A stretch of DNA of 59,815 nt from Bacillota bacterium (GTDB taxonomy: Bacteria; Bacillota_I; Bacilli_A; RFN20; CAG-826), in contig JAUNOH010000002.1 of NCBI GenBank assembly GCA_030537155.1, positions 1-59,815 on the forward strand, in the 5' to 3' direction. A program made the position numbers and the translations under genes. The notes beneath the pieces are model-generated. The model ran no database searches and was not told where the DNA came from. It was given only the letters and a program-made list of their open reading frames with translations. Of the stretch, positions 24,846-33,539 are shown one piece after another. How positions within the stretch are numbered: position 1 is the stretch's first letter; every line of letters begins with the position of its first letter.

Positions 24846-26831
24846 TTACCCCAATAAGGAAATCATGCCCTTTAAAGAATCGGCATTGTATTTGAGGGAA
24901 GAAGCCTCCTCAGGCTTTAACGATTGAACCAGCTTAAGCTGAACCTGAAGATCCTTAAGTTTCGACTCTTTGGGATAATTGCCGTTGCTAAGGACGCTTT
25001 GAAGTCTGGCTTCGGCTTTTTTAGCGACATCCAAAGATGACTTCGCCGCTTTCTTAGCGGGCTCGTTCTTCTTCGGCTGATCGTTGGTCTTAGCTTCTTT
25101 AGAAGGCTCTTTAGCAGGCTTCTTAGCAGGCTTGGTCACAGCCTTCTGAGGTTTTGCCTCTTCCTTTTTAACCGCGGGTGTTTTGGCCTTTTTAGGGGCA
25201 GGAGAGGATTCAGCCTTTTCGGCAGGCTTTTCCTGCTTTTTGACCGTTTTTTCGGCTTTTTTCACAGGCTTTTTGGCAGAGACGGCGGGTTTTTCTTCGG
25301 CTTTTGGCTTTTTCTCCTCAGCTTTTTTGGCTTTGGATTTAGCGGTAGCCGGCTTTTCGGCAACCTTTAAATCGGCCGTCGGCTCCGCTTTGACCTTCCG
25401 TTCGATCTTCCTTTTGGTTTTCTCGTCCGGAATAGCCACGATCAGAGAAGCCCCAACCACCGGCTGAGTCGCTTCCTGCTTTTCCTCGAAAGTCGGTTTC
25501 GGCTGTTTGATCTTCGGTAGAACTTTGCCGGGAACCGGGGCCTTTTCAACCGGCTTTTCGGCTTTTCCCGATTCAGCTTCTTTTTTGGGGGCGACTTTAG
25601 GATCGCTCTTCGCAACCTGATAGGTTGGTTGCGGATTCAAATCGATATAAACCCTAAAACCTTTCTCGCTGTGGGCCACGCGGAACATGGCGCCTTTGTA
25701 ATAGATATCGCCTTCCTGCTTTTCCAACAGCTTGCTCACGATGGCGGTTTTATCGTCAGAAGTGACGTCAATTGGGCCGTGGACGCCCTTAAAATAAGGG
25801 ACCGAAGGATCCCTAAATAGAAGTCCCTCGTGGTCTCCGGCCATCCCTAAAGCGAAGTCGACGTTGCGACCCTCTCCATAGTAGAGCTTCTTTTCCGGCG
25901 CCTTGACCAAGGGTTTCGTTTCGCCGGCTTTAGATAGATTTTTCAACTCTATCTGTTTTGTTATCTCCTTTTTTACGGGGGGTTTCGGATCTTCCATCTT
26001 GATTGGCTTGTTGGGTTTTTGGTTCCCCTGCTTCAAATCAACCAAGGCTTGGTTGGCCCTATTTTCTCCCACGCTTAAATAGAGCGAGCTTTTCTTCTCG
26101 TTTGGGATTGTCTTCAAAGCCGAAATGTATTCCTCCAAATCGGCTTTCTTTTTATCCAAAGGATAATTTTCGTTGTTTAAATTGGCTTTTAGCCTCTTGT
26201 CCTGGGCAATGAGATCGGTGAAATCTTCTTTGATTCCCTCCGATTTGTTGCTCTTTTGCTCGTTTCTCGCCGGACTGGCGTTAATTGGCTTGCTCTGATG
26301 TTCTGGCTTACCTTTGCTCGCAAACTTCAGACCTTTGTTGACGATTAGATCCCCCACTTCACCAATCTTATAGGTGGAGAGGCGTCTTCCTAGCTGACTG
26401 CCGAGCAAATTTAGCTTTCCTAGATCTTCGGCTAAATTTTTATCTTGGGTGACCACGAGGATTCGGTTGTGAATCCTCAATTCGGAGACGGATACGTATA
26501 TCACGTTATCGGCAAAATTCTGTCCTTTTTTCTTTTTCTCAAACTCGATGATTTTCTTACGTTTGATGGACTTTAGAATTTTTTGGGCCCTTTTGGCGGC
26601 GATTCTCTTGGAATCGTTACTCTTGTCTCTGGAATGTTTCTTTAATTCCTCAAGGCAGGGTTGATAGACGATGATATGGAGATCTTCCGAGAGATAATCC
26701 TGGGCGTTTACCAGGGTATCCATGAAGTTTGGGAAGCTATCTTCCATCAGAGAACTAGTGTCAATGATCGCATAGTCGAAGGTGTTTAGAAACTTCGCTA
26801 AGGACGAGGCTTTGTTCTCGTCGCTAAACAT
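24846..26831 (-). CDS. PIN-domain protein with duplicated repeat and Lys/Ala/Pro-rich linker
   Basis: A 661-residue protein of unusual design. Residues 18-168 look like a PIN-type ribonuclease: IIDTSS (Asp24), CLEE (Glu61/62), FADN (Asp108) and VTQDKN (Asp130) supply the four acidic metal ligands. Residues about 211-250 and 607-645 are two copies of one module (RL...N.NYP...K..DL......SSL). A unique ~80-residue domain lies at 316-400, and a Lys/Ala/Pro-rich tract fills 405-600. There is no signal peptide or membrane helix. TATAAT is at 26866-26871, and AAAGGAGG lies 18 nt before the ATG, unusually far. RNA cleavage is inferred; the rest has no known role. Confidence 0.7.
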   Translation of the reverse strand: MFSDENKASSLAKFLNTFDYAIIDTSSLMEDSFPNFMDTLVNAQDYLSEDLHIIVYQPCLEELKKHSRDKSNDSKRIAAKRAQKILKSIKRKKIIEFEKKKKGQNFADNVIYVSVSELRIHNRILVVTQDKNLAEDLGKLNLLGSQLGRRLSTYKIGEVGDLIVNKGLKFASKGKPEHQSKPINASPARNEQKSNKSEGIKEDFTDLIAQDKRLKANLNNENYPLDKKKADLEEYISALKTIPNEKKSSLYLSVGENRANQALVDLKQGNQKPNKPIKMEDPKPPVKKEITKQIELKNLSKAGETKPLVKAPEKKLYYGEGRNVDFALGMAGDHEGLLFRDPSVPYFKGVHGPIDVTSDDKTAIVSKLLEKQEGDIYYKGAMFRVAHSEKGFRVYIDLNPQPTYQVAKSDPKVAPKKEAESGKAEKPVEKAPVPGKVLPKIKQPKPTFEEKQEATQPVVGASLIVAIPDEKTKRKIERKVKAEPTADLKVAEKPATAKSKAKKAEEKKPKAEEKPAVSAKKPVKKAEKTVKKQEKPAEKAESSPAPKKAKTPAVKKEEAKPQKAVTKPAKKPAKEPSKEAKTNDQPKKNEPAKKAAKSSLDVAKKAEARLQSVLSNGNYPKESKLKDLQVQLKLVQSLKPEEASSLKYNADSLKGMISLLG

Positions 26832-26896
26832 AAATGTTTTTGGTTTTTTCCTCCTTTATGGGCTGATTATACACCCTGATATTGGGAAAATCCCAA

Positions 26897-27511
26897 TTAT
26901 CGGCATTCGGCCCCTCTTAACCTTAGGAGGAGATAGTAATAATCAGGTCCCTCTTCGGCTTTTATTAATTCGAAATAGTCGTTGTAGAAAACCGCCTCGT
27001 CTTCTGGCGAAAGAATATTGCGAGAATAGTCCATATGACGCTTATGACAGGCGAATAATTCGCCCCTTCCATTATTATGGACAATTGCAAAGTAACTGTC
27101 TTTTTTCAGCGAATTAGTCAAAGCGGTTTTTAGCGCTTCTCTATCCATGAAATGCGGGTAGCAATTAAACATGACCGCAGCGTCATAAGAATGTTTAAAA
27201 TCGCAAGCAGTGAAGTCGCCACAAATATATTCGTTTACCAAGGGTTGCTCTTTGGATTTTGCTATCTCTATCATCTTTGGGGAGATGTCGATCGCGGTAA
27301 CCTTTTCTTTCGACATCGAGTGGAGTACTCCGGTTATGACTCCGGTCCCGCATCCGACATCTAAAACTCTATCCCCTGTTTTGATTGGTAGGCTTTTAAT
27401 CAGGCTTTCCCTGACACCAGACCTTTCCTGATTTCCTTCGTCCCAGCCTTCGGCCACACGATCAAAGAAATCCTTCATCGCCTTGGCTTTGTCCATCGTC
27501 CAATCACTCAT
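26897..27511 (-). CDS. Class I SAM-dependent methyltransferase
   Basis: A 204-residue Rossmann methyltransferase. Motif I is VLDVGCGTG, with the acidic end of strand 2 in TAIDISPKM and a motif IV-like MFNCYPHF. It belongs to the broad Methyltransf_11/25 group that acts on small molecules; the acceptor cannot be predicted. AAAAAGGGA precedes the ATG. It ends a three-gene operon after rlmCD and a GNAT gene. Confidence 0.8.
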   Translation of the reverse strand: MSDWTMDKAKAMKDFFDRVAEGWDEGNQERSGVRESLIKSLPIKTGDRVLDVGCGTGVITGVLHSMSKEKVTAIDISPKMIEIAKSKEQPLVNEYICGDFTACDFKHSYDAAVMFNCYPHFMDREALKTALTNSLKKDSYFAIVHNNGRGELFACHKRHMDYSRNILSPEDEAVFYNDYFELIKAEEGPDYYYLLLRLRGAECR

Positions 27512-27533
27512 ATTTTCCCTTTTTCAAAAGCTG

Positions 27534-27971
27534 TCATAGCTGTTTTTCATACCATTCTTCAGAGACTCTACTGAAGCCAACTGATTCAAACATCTTCTGG
27601 CTTTGAGCGTTGAAGGAGTAGATGTTGGCCTTAACCTTTTTTATCCCTTTGTCTTTCGCCAATTCAAGCATATCAAGGACGCAGCGCCTCCCAATATGCC
27701 TATTTTGATATTCTTTGGAAACAACAATGGCGATCTCTCCGCTGTTCCTTAAAGAAACATCTCCGATCAACTTTCCGTTATATTCGATGTAGTAGCAGCT
27801 TCCGTTCGCACAAAGATAGTCATACATTTGGTGCAACAATTTCAAATCGTAGGGTTTTTCTCGATTATCTACTTGCTTGCAGACCTCTAAATCCTGATAC
27901 CAAGGAAGGGATGCCTCATCATTCCTATAATAGGGAATTAATGTAATGTGCTTATCAACGGCGCGTTTCAC
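27534..27971 (-). CDS. GNAT-family N-acetyltransferase
   Basis: A 145-residue acetyltransferase. The acetyl-CoA site follows the GNAT pattern: strand IAIVVSKEYQNRHIGRRC (a Q/RxxGxG/A-like turn), then helix VLDMLELAKDKG and the C-terminal NAQSQKMFESVGF. The start is GTG, overlapping the TGA of the upstream methyltransferase gene by 2 nt, so it is coupled to that gene. The overall pattern resembles RimJ/RimL-type enzymes that acetylate amino groups of proteins or small molecules. The substrate is unknown. Confidence 0.78.
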   Translation of the reverse strand: MKRAVDKHITLIPYYRNDEASLPWYQDLEVCKQVDNREKPYDLKLLHQMYDYLCANGSCYYIEYNGKLIGDVSLRNSGEIAIVVSKEYQNRHIGRRCVLDMLELAKDKGIKKVKANIYSFNAQSQKMFESVGFSRVSEEWYEKQL

Positions 27972-29338
27972 TCTCGTTGCTTCCTCAAAAGCGAAACCAC
28001 CGTCTCAACATGGAAACTCTGAGGGAACATATCAACTGGCTGAATGGTCTCGATTTCATATGAATTTGCAATATAAGCAACGTCTCGTGCTAATGTGCTG
28101 GGCTCGCAGGAAATATAGACGATCCTCTTAGGCTTAAGCTTCAATACGGCGTTGAGGAACTTCTCGTCGCTCCCCTTTCTGGGTGGGTCCATAAACAGGA
28201 CGTCAATCTTCCCGCCCTCTTTGGCATATTTAACTATAAAGTCGGAGGCGTCCGCGGCATATTCCCTGAAGTTTACAACCCCGTTCCTCTTGGCGTTTTT
28301 AATCGCGTCCCGCACGGCCTGCGGTACTATTTCGACCGATATAACCTCTTTGACGCTTCGAGAGGCAACCAGGCCGATCGTTCCAATGCCGGAATAGGCG
28401 TCTAAGACGATGTCGGTGTCCTTCAGATGCGCCGCTTCCATAGCCAGAGAATAAAGCTTCTCGGTCATGACGGGATTGGTTTGATAGAAGCTTTTCGCGG
28501 ATATCTGGAACCAAAGTCCGCAGAGAGAATCCTCGATGTATCCGGGCCCGAAAAGCACTCTTTCTTTTTCACCTAAAATGACGTTTGTAGAACGGGAATT
28601 AATATTTTGAACAACGGTTGTGATTTCCGGACATTCCTTGACCAATTCCTTAACGAAATTTCCGCGCGAAGGAAAGACATCGACGTTGGTCACCAAAACA
28701 ACCATGACCTGCTTTTTGTAATAGGAGGTCCTAATCAATACGTGCCTGATGATCCCGCGCCTGGAATCTTCGTTGTATGGATCAACACGGAAAGACTTCA
28801 TCAGCTTCTTTACGACCTGGAGGATGTGGGTTGCCCTCTGGTCTTCGATAAAGCATTCGTTAACCGGAACAATGACGTGGGTGTTTTCCTTATAGAACCC
28901 GCAATAGACGTTGCCTTTTTCGTCTTTTCCAAAAGGCATCTGGATCTTGTTTCGATAATAGTAGGGAACATCCATACCGACGGTCGGCAAGACATCGACG
29001 TCCATCTTGCCTATCTTCCTAAACTGCTCTTTGACCTTTTTGCTCTTATATTCGAGTTGGGCTTTGTAAGAATATTGCTGAAAGCAACAACCGCCACAGC
29101 TTGAGCAAATGCGGCATTTGGGATCTATGCGGTCCGGAGAGGTCTTAGAAAGGGAAACGACTCTTCCAAAAAGAGCCCCGGCCCTCTTGTAGGTGATTTC
29201 GATGTCACCTTCCTCGCCCGGGAAAATACCGGGCACGAAAACGGGATCGTTGCTTTGATTTAAGACAACCCCTTTGCCTTCGTGAGTTAAATCACGGCAA
29301 ATGCCGTGGAAGATTTCTTTGGCAAACTTTTTGCCCAT
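27968..29338 (-). CDS. 23S rRNA (uracil-5-)-methyltransferase, RlmCD/RumA type
   Basis: A 456-residue SAM-dependent enzyme that forms 5-methyluridine in 23S rRNA. An N-terminal TRAM domain (about 5-62) is followed by cysteines of the iron-sulfur cluster motif (CRICSSCGGCC), the SAM motif DAYSGIGTIGL, the PPRKG motif (MDPPRKGSD) and the catalytic cysteine region VYISCEPSTLARD. In Bacillus one such enzyme (RlmCD) modifies both U747 and U1939; that may hold here. It follows metG by 4 nt and shares its operon. Confidence 0.88.
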   Translation of the reverse strand: MGKKFAKEIFHGICRDLTHEGKGVVLNQSNDPVFVPGIFPGEEGDIEITYKRAGALFGRVVSLSKTSPDRIDPKCRICSSCGGCCFQQYSYKAQLEYKSKKVKEQFRKIGKMDVDVLPTVGMDVPYYYRNKIQMPFGKDEKGNVYCGFYKENTHVIVPVNECFIEDQRATHILQVVKKLMKSFRVDPYNEDSRRGIIRHVLIRTSYYKKQVMVVLVTNVDVFPSRGNFVKELVKECPEITTVVQNINSRSTNVILGEKERVLFGPGYIEDSLCGLWFQISAKSFYQTNPVMTEKLYSLAMEAAHLKDTDIVLDAYSGIGTIGLVASRSVKEVISVEIVPQAVRDAIKNAKRNGVVNFREYAADASDFIVKYAKEGGKIDVLFMDPPRKGSDEKFLNAVLKLKPKRIVYISCEPSTLARDVAYIANSYEIETIQPVDMFPQSFHVETVVSLLRKQRE

Positions 29339-29342
29339 ATCC

Positions 29343-30953
29343 TTAGGCGGCCGCCTTCTCTTTGGGTCCGGCCATCACAGATTGAATGTATTCGACTTCT
29401 TTTGCCTCATCTAAGCGGGGGAATAACAAGTCTCCCTTTTGGGTCTTAAGCCCTCCCAGGTTACCGAAATTTTTGATGGACTCGTAGTTCCTGAGATCCT
29501 CGGGGATTCCAAGCTGATCGAAAATCAGGTGGGCTTTTTCAACCAAAATCGGGCTTAACAGGGTGCCGGCGATATAAATGACGTTGGCCAAATGGTACAT
29601 GACCGATTCAAGCTGCCCTTTCTTCTCCGGATCCTTAGCCAAGCTCCAGGGTTCTGAGTCTTGGATATATTTGTTGGCCTTGGAGACGAGCTGCATGACC
29701 TCTTCATAGGCCTCGGTGATCTTTAAGTCGTCGGCCAAGGCTTCGTAGGCCACGATGGTCTTCTCGGCTGCTTTCTTGAGCTCAGTGTCGAGATCATTAA
29801 GTTCACCCTTATACTCGGGGATGACCCCGTCGAAGTATTTGGCCATCATTGAGACGGAGCGATTTAAGAGGTTACCGAGGTTATTAACTAGGTCGTTATT
29901 CACCCTCTCGACGAACTGCTCGGGGGTGAAGACACCGTTTTGGCCAAAGGTGATCTCACTCACAAGGTAATAACGGACGGCATCGACGCCATAACGCTCG
30001 ATAAGGGGGTAGGCCGAAACGGCATTGCCCTTGGATTTCGACATCTTCCCGTCTTTCATCATCATCAAGCCATGGACGAAAACCCTGGAGGGTTCCCTCA
30101 GCCCTAGGGACTCAAGGAACATCGGCCAATAGATGACGTGGAACCTGGTGATGTCCGCGCCGATGAGGTGGACGATTTCAGTCTCAGGATCGTTCCAGAA
30201 ATATTGGAATTTGGAGTCGTCGGGTTGGCCATAACCCAAAACGGTGATGTAGTTAGTCAAAGCATCGAGCCAGACATAGACGACGTGGTCCTCGGCCTCC
30301 TTGACGGGGATGCCCCAATCAAAGGTGGTGCGGGAAACGCATAAATCGGAAAGGCCGGGTTTGATGAAGGTGTTGATCATCTCGTTCTTCCTAGCCACCG
30401 GGGTAATGAAGTTGGGGTGCTCGTCATAGAACTTGAGGAGGCTATCCACATATTTCGAGCATTTGAAGAAGAAGGCGGGCTCGCTTTTTTTCTCAACGGG
30501 GCGTCCGCATTCGGGGCAGATATGATCGGGGCCAACTTGAGTCTCAGTCCAATATGATTCCTCGTGGACGCAATACCAGCCTTCGTATGACCCGAGATAA
30601 ATATCGTCGTTTTTGACCATGTCGGAGAAAATGTTCTGGACGGTTTTGACGTGGCGTTCCTCGGTGGTCCTAATGAAGTCGTCGTTGGAGATCTTCATCG
30701 CGTCCCAAAGGGAGGTGAAGCGCTCGACGATCTTGTCGACGAATTCCTGCGGGGTAACCCCGGCTGCTTCGGCGTTCTTTTGGATTTTCTCGCCGTGCTC
30801 ATCGGTTCCGGTGACGAAAAAGACGTCGTAGCCCCTCAAGCGTTTTCCCCTGGCGATGACATCCGCCAAGGTCGTGCAATAGGCATGGCCCAAATGAGGG
30901 CTGGCCGAAGGATAGTAGATAGGCGTGGAAATGAAGAACTTCTTTTTATTCAT
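29343..30953 (-). CDS. metG: Methionyl-tRNA synthetase
   Basis: A class I synthetase of 536 residues. The HIGH-type motif is HLGH in SASPHLGHAY, the KMSKS loop is GKMSKSKGN, and a zinc-type insertion includes CPECGRP and FKCSKY. It ends after the anticodon-binding helical bundle: the C-terminal tRNA-binding (EMAP-like) domain of Bacillus MetS is missing, as in many shorter MetRS. AGGAGG lies 7 nt before the ATG. No T-box leader is visible in the 80-nt spacer after rpmE, which instead holds the rpmE terminator. Confidence 0.96.
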   Translation of the reverse strand: MNKKKFFISTPIYYPSASPHLGHAYCTTLADVIARGKRLRGYDVFFVTGTDEHGEKIQKNAEAAGVTPQEFVDKIVERFTSLWDAMKISNDDFIRTTEERHVKTVQNIFSDMVKNDDIYLGSYEGWYCVHEESYWTETQVGPDHICPECGRPVEKKSEPAFFFKCSKYVDSLLKFYDEHPNFITPVARKNEMINTFIKPGLSDLCVSRTTFDWGIPVKEAEDHVVYVWLDALTNYITVLGYGQPDDSKFQYFWNDPETEIVHLIGADITRFHVIYWPMFLESLGLREPSRVFVHGLMMMKDGKMSKSKGNAVSAYPLIERYGVDAVRYYLVSEITFGQNGVFTPEQFVERVNNDLVNNLGNLLNRSVSMMAKYFDGVIPEYKGELNDLDTELKKAAEKTIVAYEALADDLKITEAYEEVMQLVSKANKYIQDSEPWSLAKDPEKKGQLESVMYHLANVIYIAGTLLSPILVEKAHLIFDQLGIPEDLRNYESIKNFGNLGGLKTQKGDLLFPRLDEAKEVEYIQSVMAGPKEKAAA

Positions 30954-30984
30954 GGTGGGGCCTCCTGCGAATGGGCAAAAACAA

Positions 30985-31005
30985 AGCCGCGCTGTTAACG
31001 CGGCT
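30985..31005 (-). terminator. Terminator between rpmE and metG
   Basis: On the minus strand AGCCGCG-TTAACAG-CGCGGCT forms a GC-rich hairpin followed by TTGTTTTT. It ends rpmE; if it leaks, it would also attenuate metG. Confidence 0.75.
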
Positions 31006-31033
31006 ATTGTATATGATTTCCGGGCCGTTTTCC

Positions 31034-31246
31034 TTAGTTCTTTTTGACGTTGGCCAGCTTCTTGTTGAAGCGGTCGATGCGGCCGTCGGCTTTGACGAAG
31101 CGCTGCTTACCGGTGTAGAAGGGGTGGCAGTTGCTGCAGGTATCGACCTTGATCTCTTTGAGGGTCGAGCCAGTCTCGAAGGTGGCGCCGCAGGACACGC
31201 AGGTCACGGTGCACTTGTGATAAGCCGGATGGATTCCTTTTTTCAT
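31034..31246 (-). CDS. rpmE: 50S ribosomal protein L31 (zinc form)
   Basis: A 70-residue ribosomal protein. It keeps the zinc ligands of the C+ form (CVSCGATF and [10 protein letters not shown]), so it should bind zinc and sit at the 50S central protuberance. The ending GRIDRFNKK is typical. AAAGGAG precedes the ATG; on the minus strand TTGCAA and TATCTT with a 17-nt spacer form a plausible promoter upstream. A terminator follows. Confidence 0.96.
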   Translation of the reverse strand: MKKGIHPAYHKCTVTCVSCGATFETGSTLKEIKVDTCSNCHPFYTGKQRFVKADGRIDRFNKKLANVKKN

Positions 31247-31346
31247 CTTTCAATCTCCTTTCGCCGTGCGATTGGTTCACACAGAGAGTTCGCCGATAAA
31301 GATACCCAAAGCAAAACGCGATTGCAAGGAAAACCACGAAGTGGGG

Positions 31347-31949
31347 TCACAAAATCGGGTTTTGGTAGAATTCCGCCCATTCATCATCCCAATATTCGGG
31401 CGGCAGGAAGAGGACCTCTTTCGACACCGAGGGGGCGATCAACAGCAAATTGAGTCCCAGTTTGAAGTCTGGCATCACATTAGTTCGTAGATAAGTGATG
31501 GACAGATAAACCAACTTCCCGTCCGTATATGCTTCTGGGAGCTCGACATAGTCGGCTTCGGCGGTTGCCTCTACAACCTTGGCAAATAGTTTTTTCTCAT
31601 CTTTATTGGCGGCCTTGCCTTCGGCGGCTGTTCTCAGCTTTTCGGCGGCTGTTTTTAGTATCGCGGGGTCAGAGTTAACCTCGTCTGAAGGCGAGAACAA
31701 AACCCAAACGGGATAGTGTTTAGCGGCTTCCTCTTCCTCGGCCTGATAGGCTTTGAAAACATAGCCATAAGCCAGTGTGGAATTGGATATCATCTTGCCC
31801 CTGTTGAGGTATTTCCAAGAGAAAATCCCGAGCATCAACCCGTCGGCGTGATCCTTGTCGGAGATGTGCTTGATTTCGTCTTTGCTGAGGCCGGGGCGTT
31901 TTTGCTCCCAAGACTCATTTAGTTTCTTAAACTCGGACGAGAAATCCAT
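31347..31949 (-). CDS. Hypothetical protein
   Basis: A soluble, acidic protein of 200 residues that I do not recognise. The N-terminal third (SKDEIKHISDKDHADGLMLG) is helical and polar; the middle is Ala/Glu/Lys-rich (EKLRTAAEGKAANKDEKK); the C-terminal part has hydrophobic strands (LVYLSITYLRT, LGLNLLLIAPSV) and ends EYWDDEWAEFYQN. There is no signal peptide or helix spanning a membrane. It has its own well-formed promoter directly at the start codon, which supports its being expressed. Confidence 0.65.
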   Translation of the reverse strand: MDFSSEFKKLNESWEQKRPGLSKDEIKHISDKDHADGLMLGIFSWKYLNRGKMISNSTLAYGYVFKAYQAEEEEAAKHYPVWVLFSPSDEVNSDPAILKTAAEKLRTAAEGKAANKDEKKLFAKVVEATAEADYVELPEAYTDGKLVYLSITYLRTNVMPDFKLGLNLLLIAPSVSKEVLFLPPEYWDDEWAEFYQNPIL

Positions 31950-31955
31950 ACCGAA

Positions 31956-31984
31956 ATAGTAATGGCCGGGCCAAGCTCTGGCAA
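31956..31984 (-). promoter_or_regulatory. Promoter of leaderless hypothetical gene
   Basis: TTGCCA (31979-31984), a 17-nt spacer and TACTAT (31956-31961), then 6 nt (TTCGGT) to the ATG at 31949. This is the best complete promoter among the leaderless starts here. Confidence 0.65.
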
Positions 31985-32059
31985 TTTCGCAATCTCAAAT
32001 GTTTGTAAATTTTGCTTAAATTGCCGAAGAAACCGATGGTTTCGGAACCCCGACTTTCC

Positions 32060-32087
32060 TTGTTTTTATTTGTATTTGCATTAATAT
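32060..32087 (+). promoter_or_regulatory. Promoter of tldD-pmbA
   Basis: TTGTTT (32060-32065) and TAATAT (32082-32087) separated by 16 nt. AAAGGAG follows at 32107-32113, giving a conventional leader of about 30 nt. Confidence 0.5.
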
Positions 32088-32123
32088 AGCCCCCGAAACA
32101 AAACCGAAAGGAGATAAAGGGTA

Positions 32124-33539
32124 ATGATTTCAAAATCGTTAGCGCTAAAAGTCCTTAACGCCTCGCTGGAAACCGGCGGGGATTATGCCGAGTTATACAT
32201 CGAGCAGACCGACAGCGAAAACATCAATCTTGAAAATGGTAAAGTTGAATCCTTTGGCTCAAAGAGGAGCTATGGGGCCGGAATCAGAATCATGCAGGGC
32301 CTGCGTTACGTCTACGGCTATACATCTGATTTATCAGCCAAGTCTTTATTGGGACTTGCCGTTAAATTATCGGCCTCATTCTCAGGGGAGAGAGCAATAA
32401 CCGTTTCCGAGATTAAAAAGGGCAAGTATAAGGTAATCAACAAGATTGCCGCCGGCGATCATTTGTATGAAATACCAGTAGAGAAGAAAGTCGCTTACCT
32501 GAAGGAATGCTTCGAGATCACAAAATCAGTCGATCCGAGGCTAGTTAGGATACAGGATAATTTCTTAACGACCCACCGCGTTTTTGAGCTATACACGGCC
32601 GAGGGAGCCACCGCCACCAAATTCGTCAATGAGGAGGAGCGTGGCCGCCTATCGATAGTCGCCATGGCCCTTGGAGAAAATAACGATGTCCAAACCGCCT
32701 TCAACGGCCCGGGAGCCTGCCACGGCTGGAGTTACTTCACCAAAACCCTAAACTACAAGGAGAGGGCCAAATTCGCCGGTGAGAAAGCCATTGGGCTTTT
32801 GACTGCCAAGGATTGCCCGTCTGGCAAATATCCCGTCGTCATCGCCAACGGCTGGGGCGGCGTCTTATTCCATGAGGCCTGCGGCCACCCGCTTGAGGCC
32901 AGCGCCACCGCCAAGGGACTGTCCGTCTTCTCAAACTCCATCGGCAAACCCATCGCCTCGCCGATCGTCTCGGCCTGGGACGATGGCACCATCCCAAACG
33001 AGTGGGGTTCCAACAACATCGACTCCGAAGGTGTTCCCACCCATAAGAACGAGTTGATCAGAGACGGCATCTGCGTCGGCTTCATGGTCGACCGTTTCAA
33101 CGGCAGAAGGCTTGGTATGGCGCCCAACGGCACCAGCCGCCGCGAGTCATATAGGTATGCCCCGACCTCCCGTATGAGCAACACCTACATCGCCCCTGGC
33201 AAAGATGACCCGGCCGATATCATCAAAGACACCAAACTCGGCATCTATGTAGCCAACTTCGGCGGCGGTTCCGTCGATCCCTCCACCGGCCAATTCAACT
33301 TCTCGGCCAGCGAGGCCTACATCATCAGGGAAGGCAAGATCTGCGAAATGGTCAAAGGCTGCACCTTGATCGGCACCGGCCAGGAAGTCCTCTTAAACAT
33401 CGATAGGGTCGGCAACGACCTCGACCTCGGCCAAGGCAACTGCGGCGCCGGATCGGGCAGCGTTCCCGTCAACGTCGGCCAGCCGACTATCCGCCTAAAG
33501 GAAATCACCGTCGGCGGTTCCGGAGGTAAATTAGAATGA
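32124..33539 (+). CDS. tldD: TldD metalloprotease subunit
   Basis: TldD pairs with TldE/PmbA to form a zinc protease with an internal chamber that degrades unfolded or leader peptides. The 471-residue product has the zinc motif HEACGH in LFHEACGHPLEA (the HExxxH signature) and the C-terminal GNCGAGSGSVPVNVGQP region usual for TldD. AAAGGAG is 10 nt from the ATG. It overlaps pmbA by 4 nt. No RiPP precursor or other peptide-maturation gene is nearby, so a general housekeeping role is more likely. Confidence 0.93.
   Translation: MISKSLALKVLNASLETGGDYAELYIEQTDSENINLENGKVESFGSKRSYGAGIRIMQGLRYVYGYTSDLSAKSLLGLAVKLSASFSGERAITVSEIKKGKYKVINKIAAGDHLYEIPVEKKVAYLKECFEITKSVDPRLVRIQDNFLTTHRVFELYTAEGATATKFVNEEERGRLSIVAMALGENNDVQTAFNGPGACHGWSYFTKTLNYKERAKFAGEKAIGLLTAKDCPSGKYPVVIANGWGGVLFHEACGHPLEASATAKGLSVFSNSIGKPIASPIVSAWDDGTIPNEWGSNNIDSEGVPTHKNELIRDGICVGFMVDRFNGRRLGMAPNGTSRRESYRYAPTSRMSNTYIAPGKDDPADIIKDTKLGIYVANFGGGSVDPSTGQFNFSASEAYIIREGKICEMVKGCTLIGTGQEVLLNIDRVGNDLDLGQGNCGAGSGSVPVNVGQPTIRLKEITVGGSGGKLE

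Noticed and set aside
24846..26831. PIN protein as toxin of a toxin-antitoxin pair
   Set aside because: It is 661 residues with extra domains, and the neighbour is a four-helix membrane protein rather than an antitoxin.
29343..31033. T-box riboswitch before metG
   Set aside because: The spacer after rpmE is only 80 nt and holds one terminator hairpin; the T-box core sequence and specifier loop are absent.
32024..32045. Inverted repeat CCGAA-G-AAACC / GGTTTCGG before tldD
   Set aside because: Short, with a bulge and no T run, and not placed at a promoter; it may be chance.
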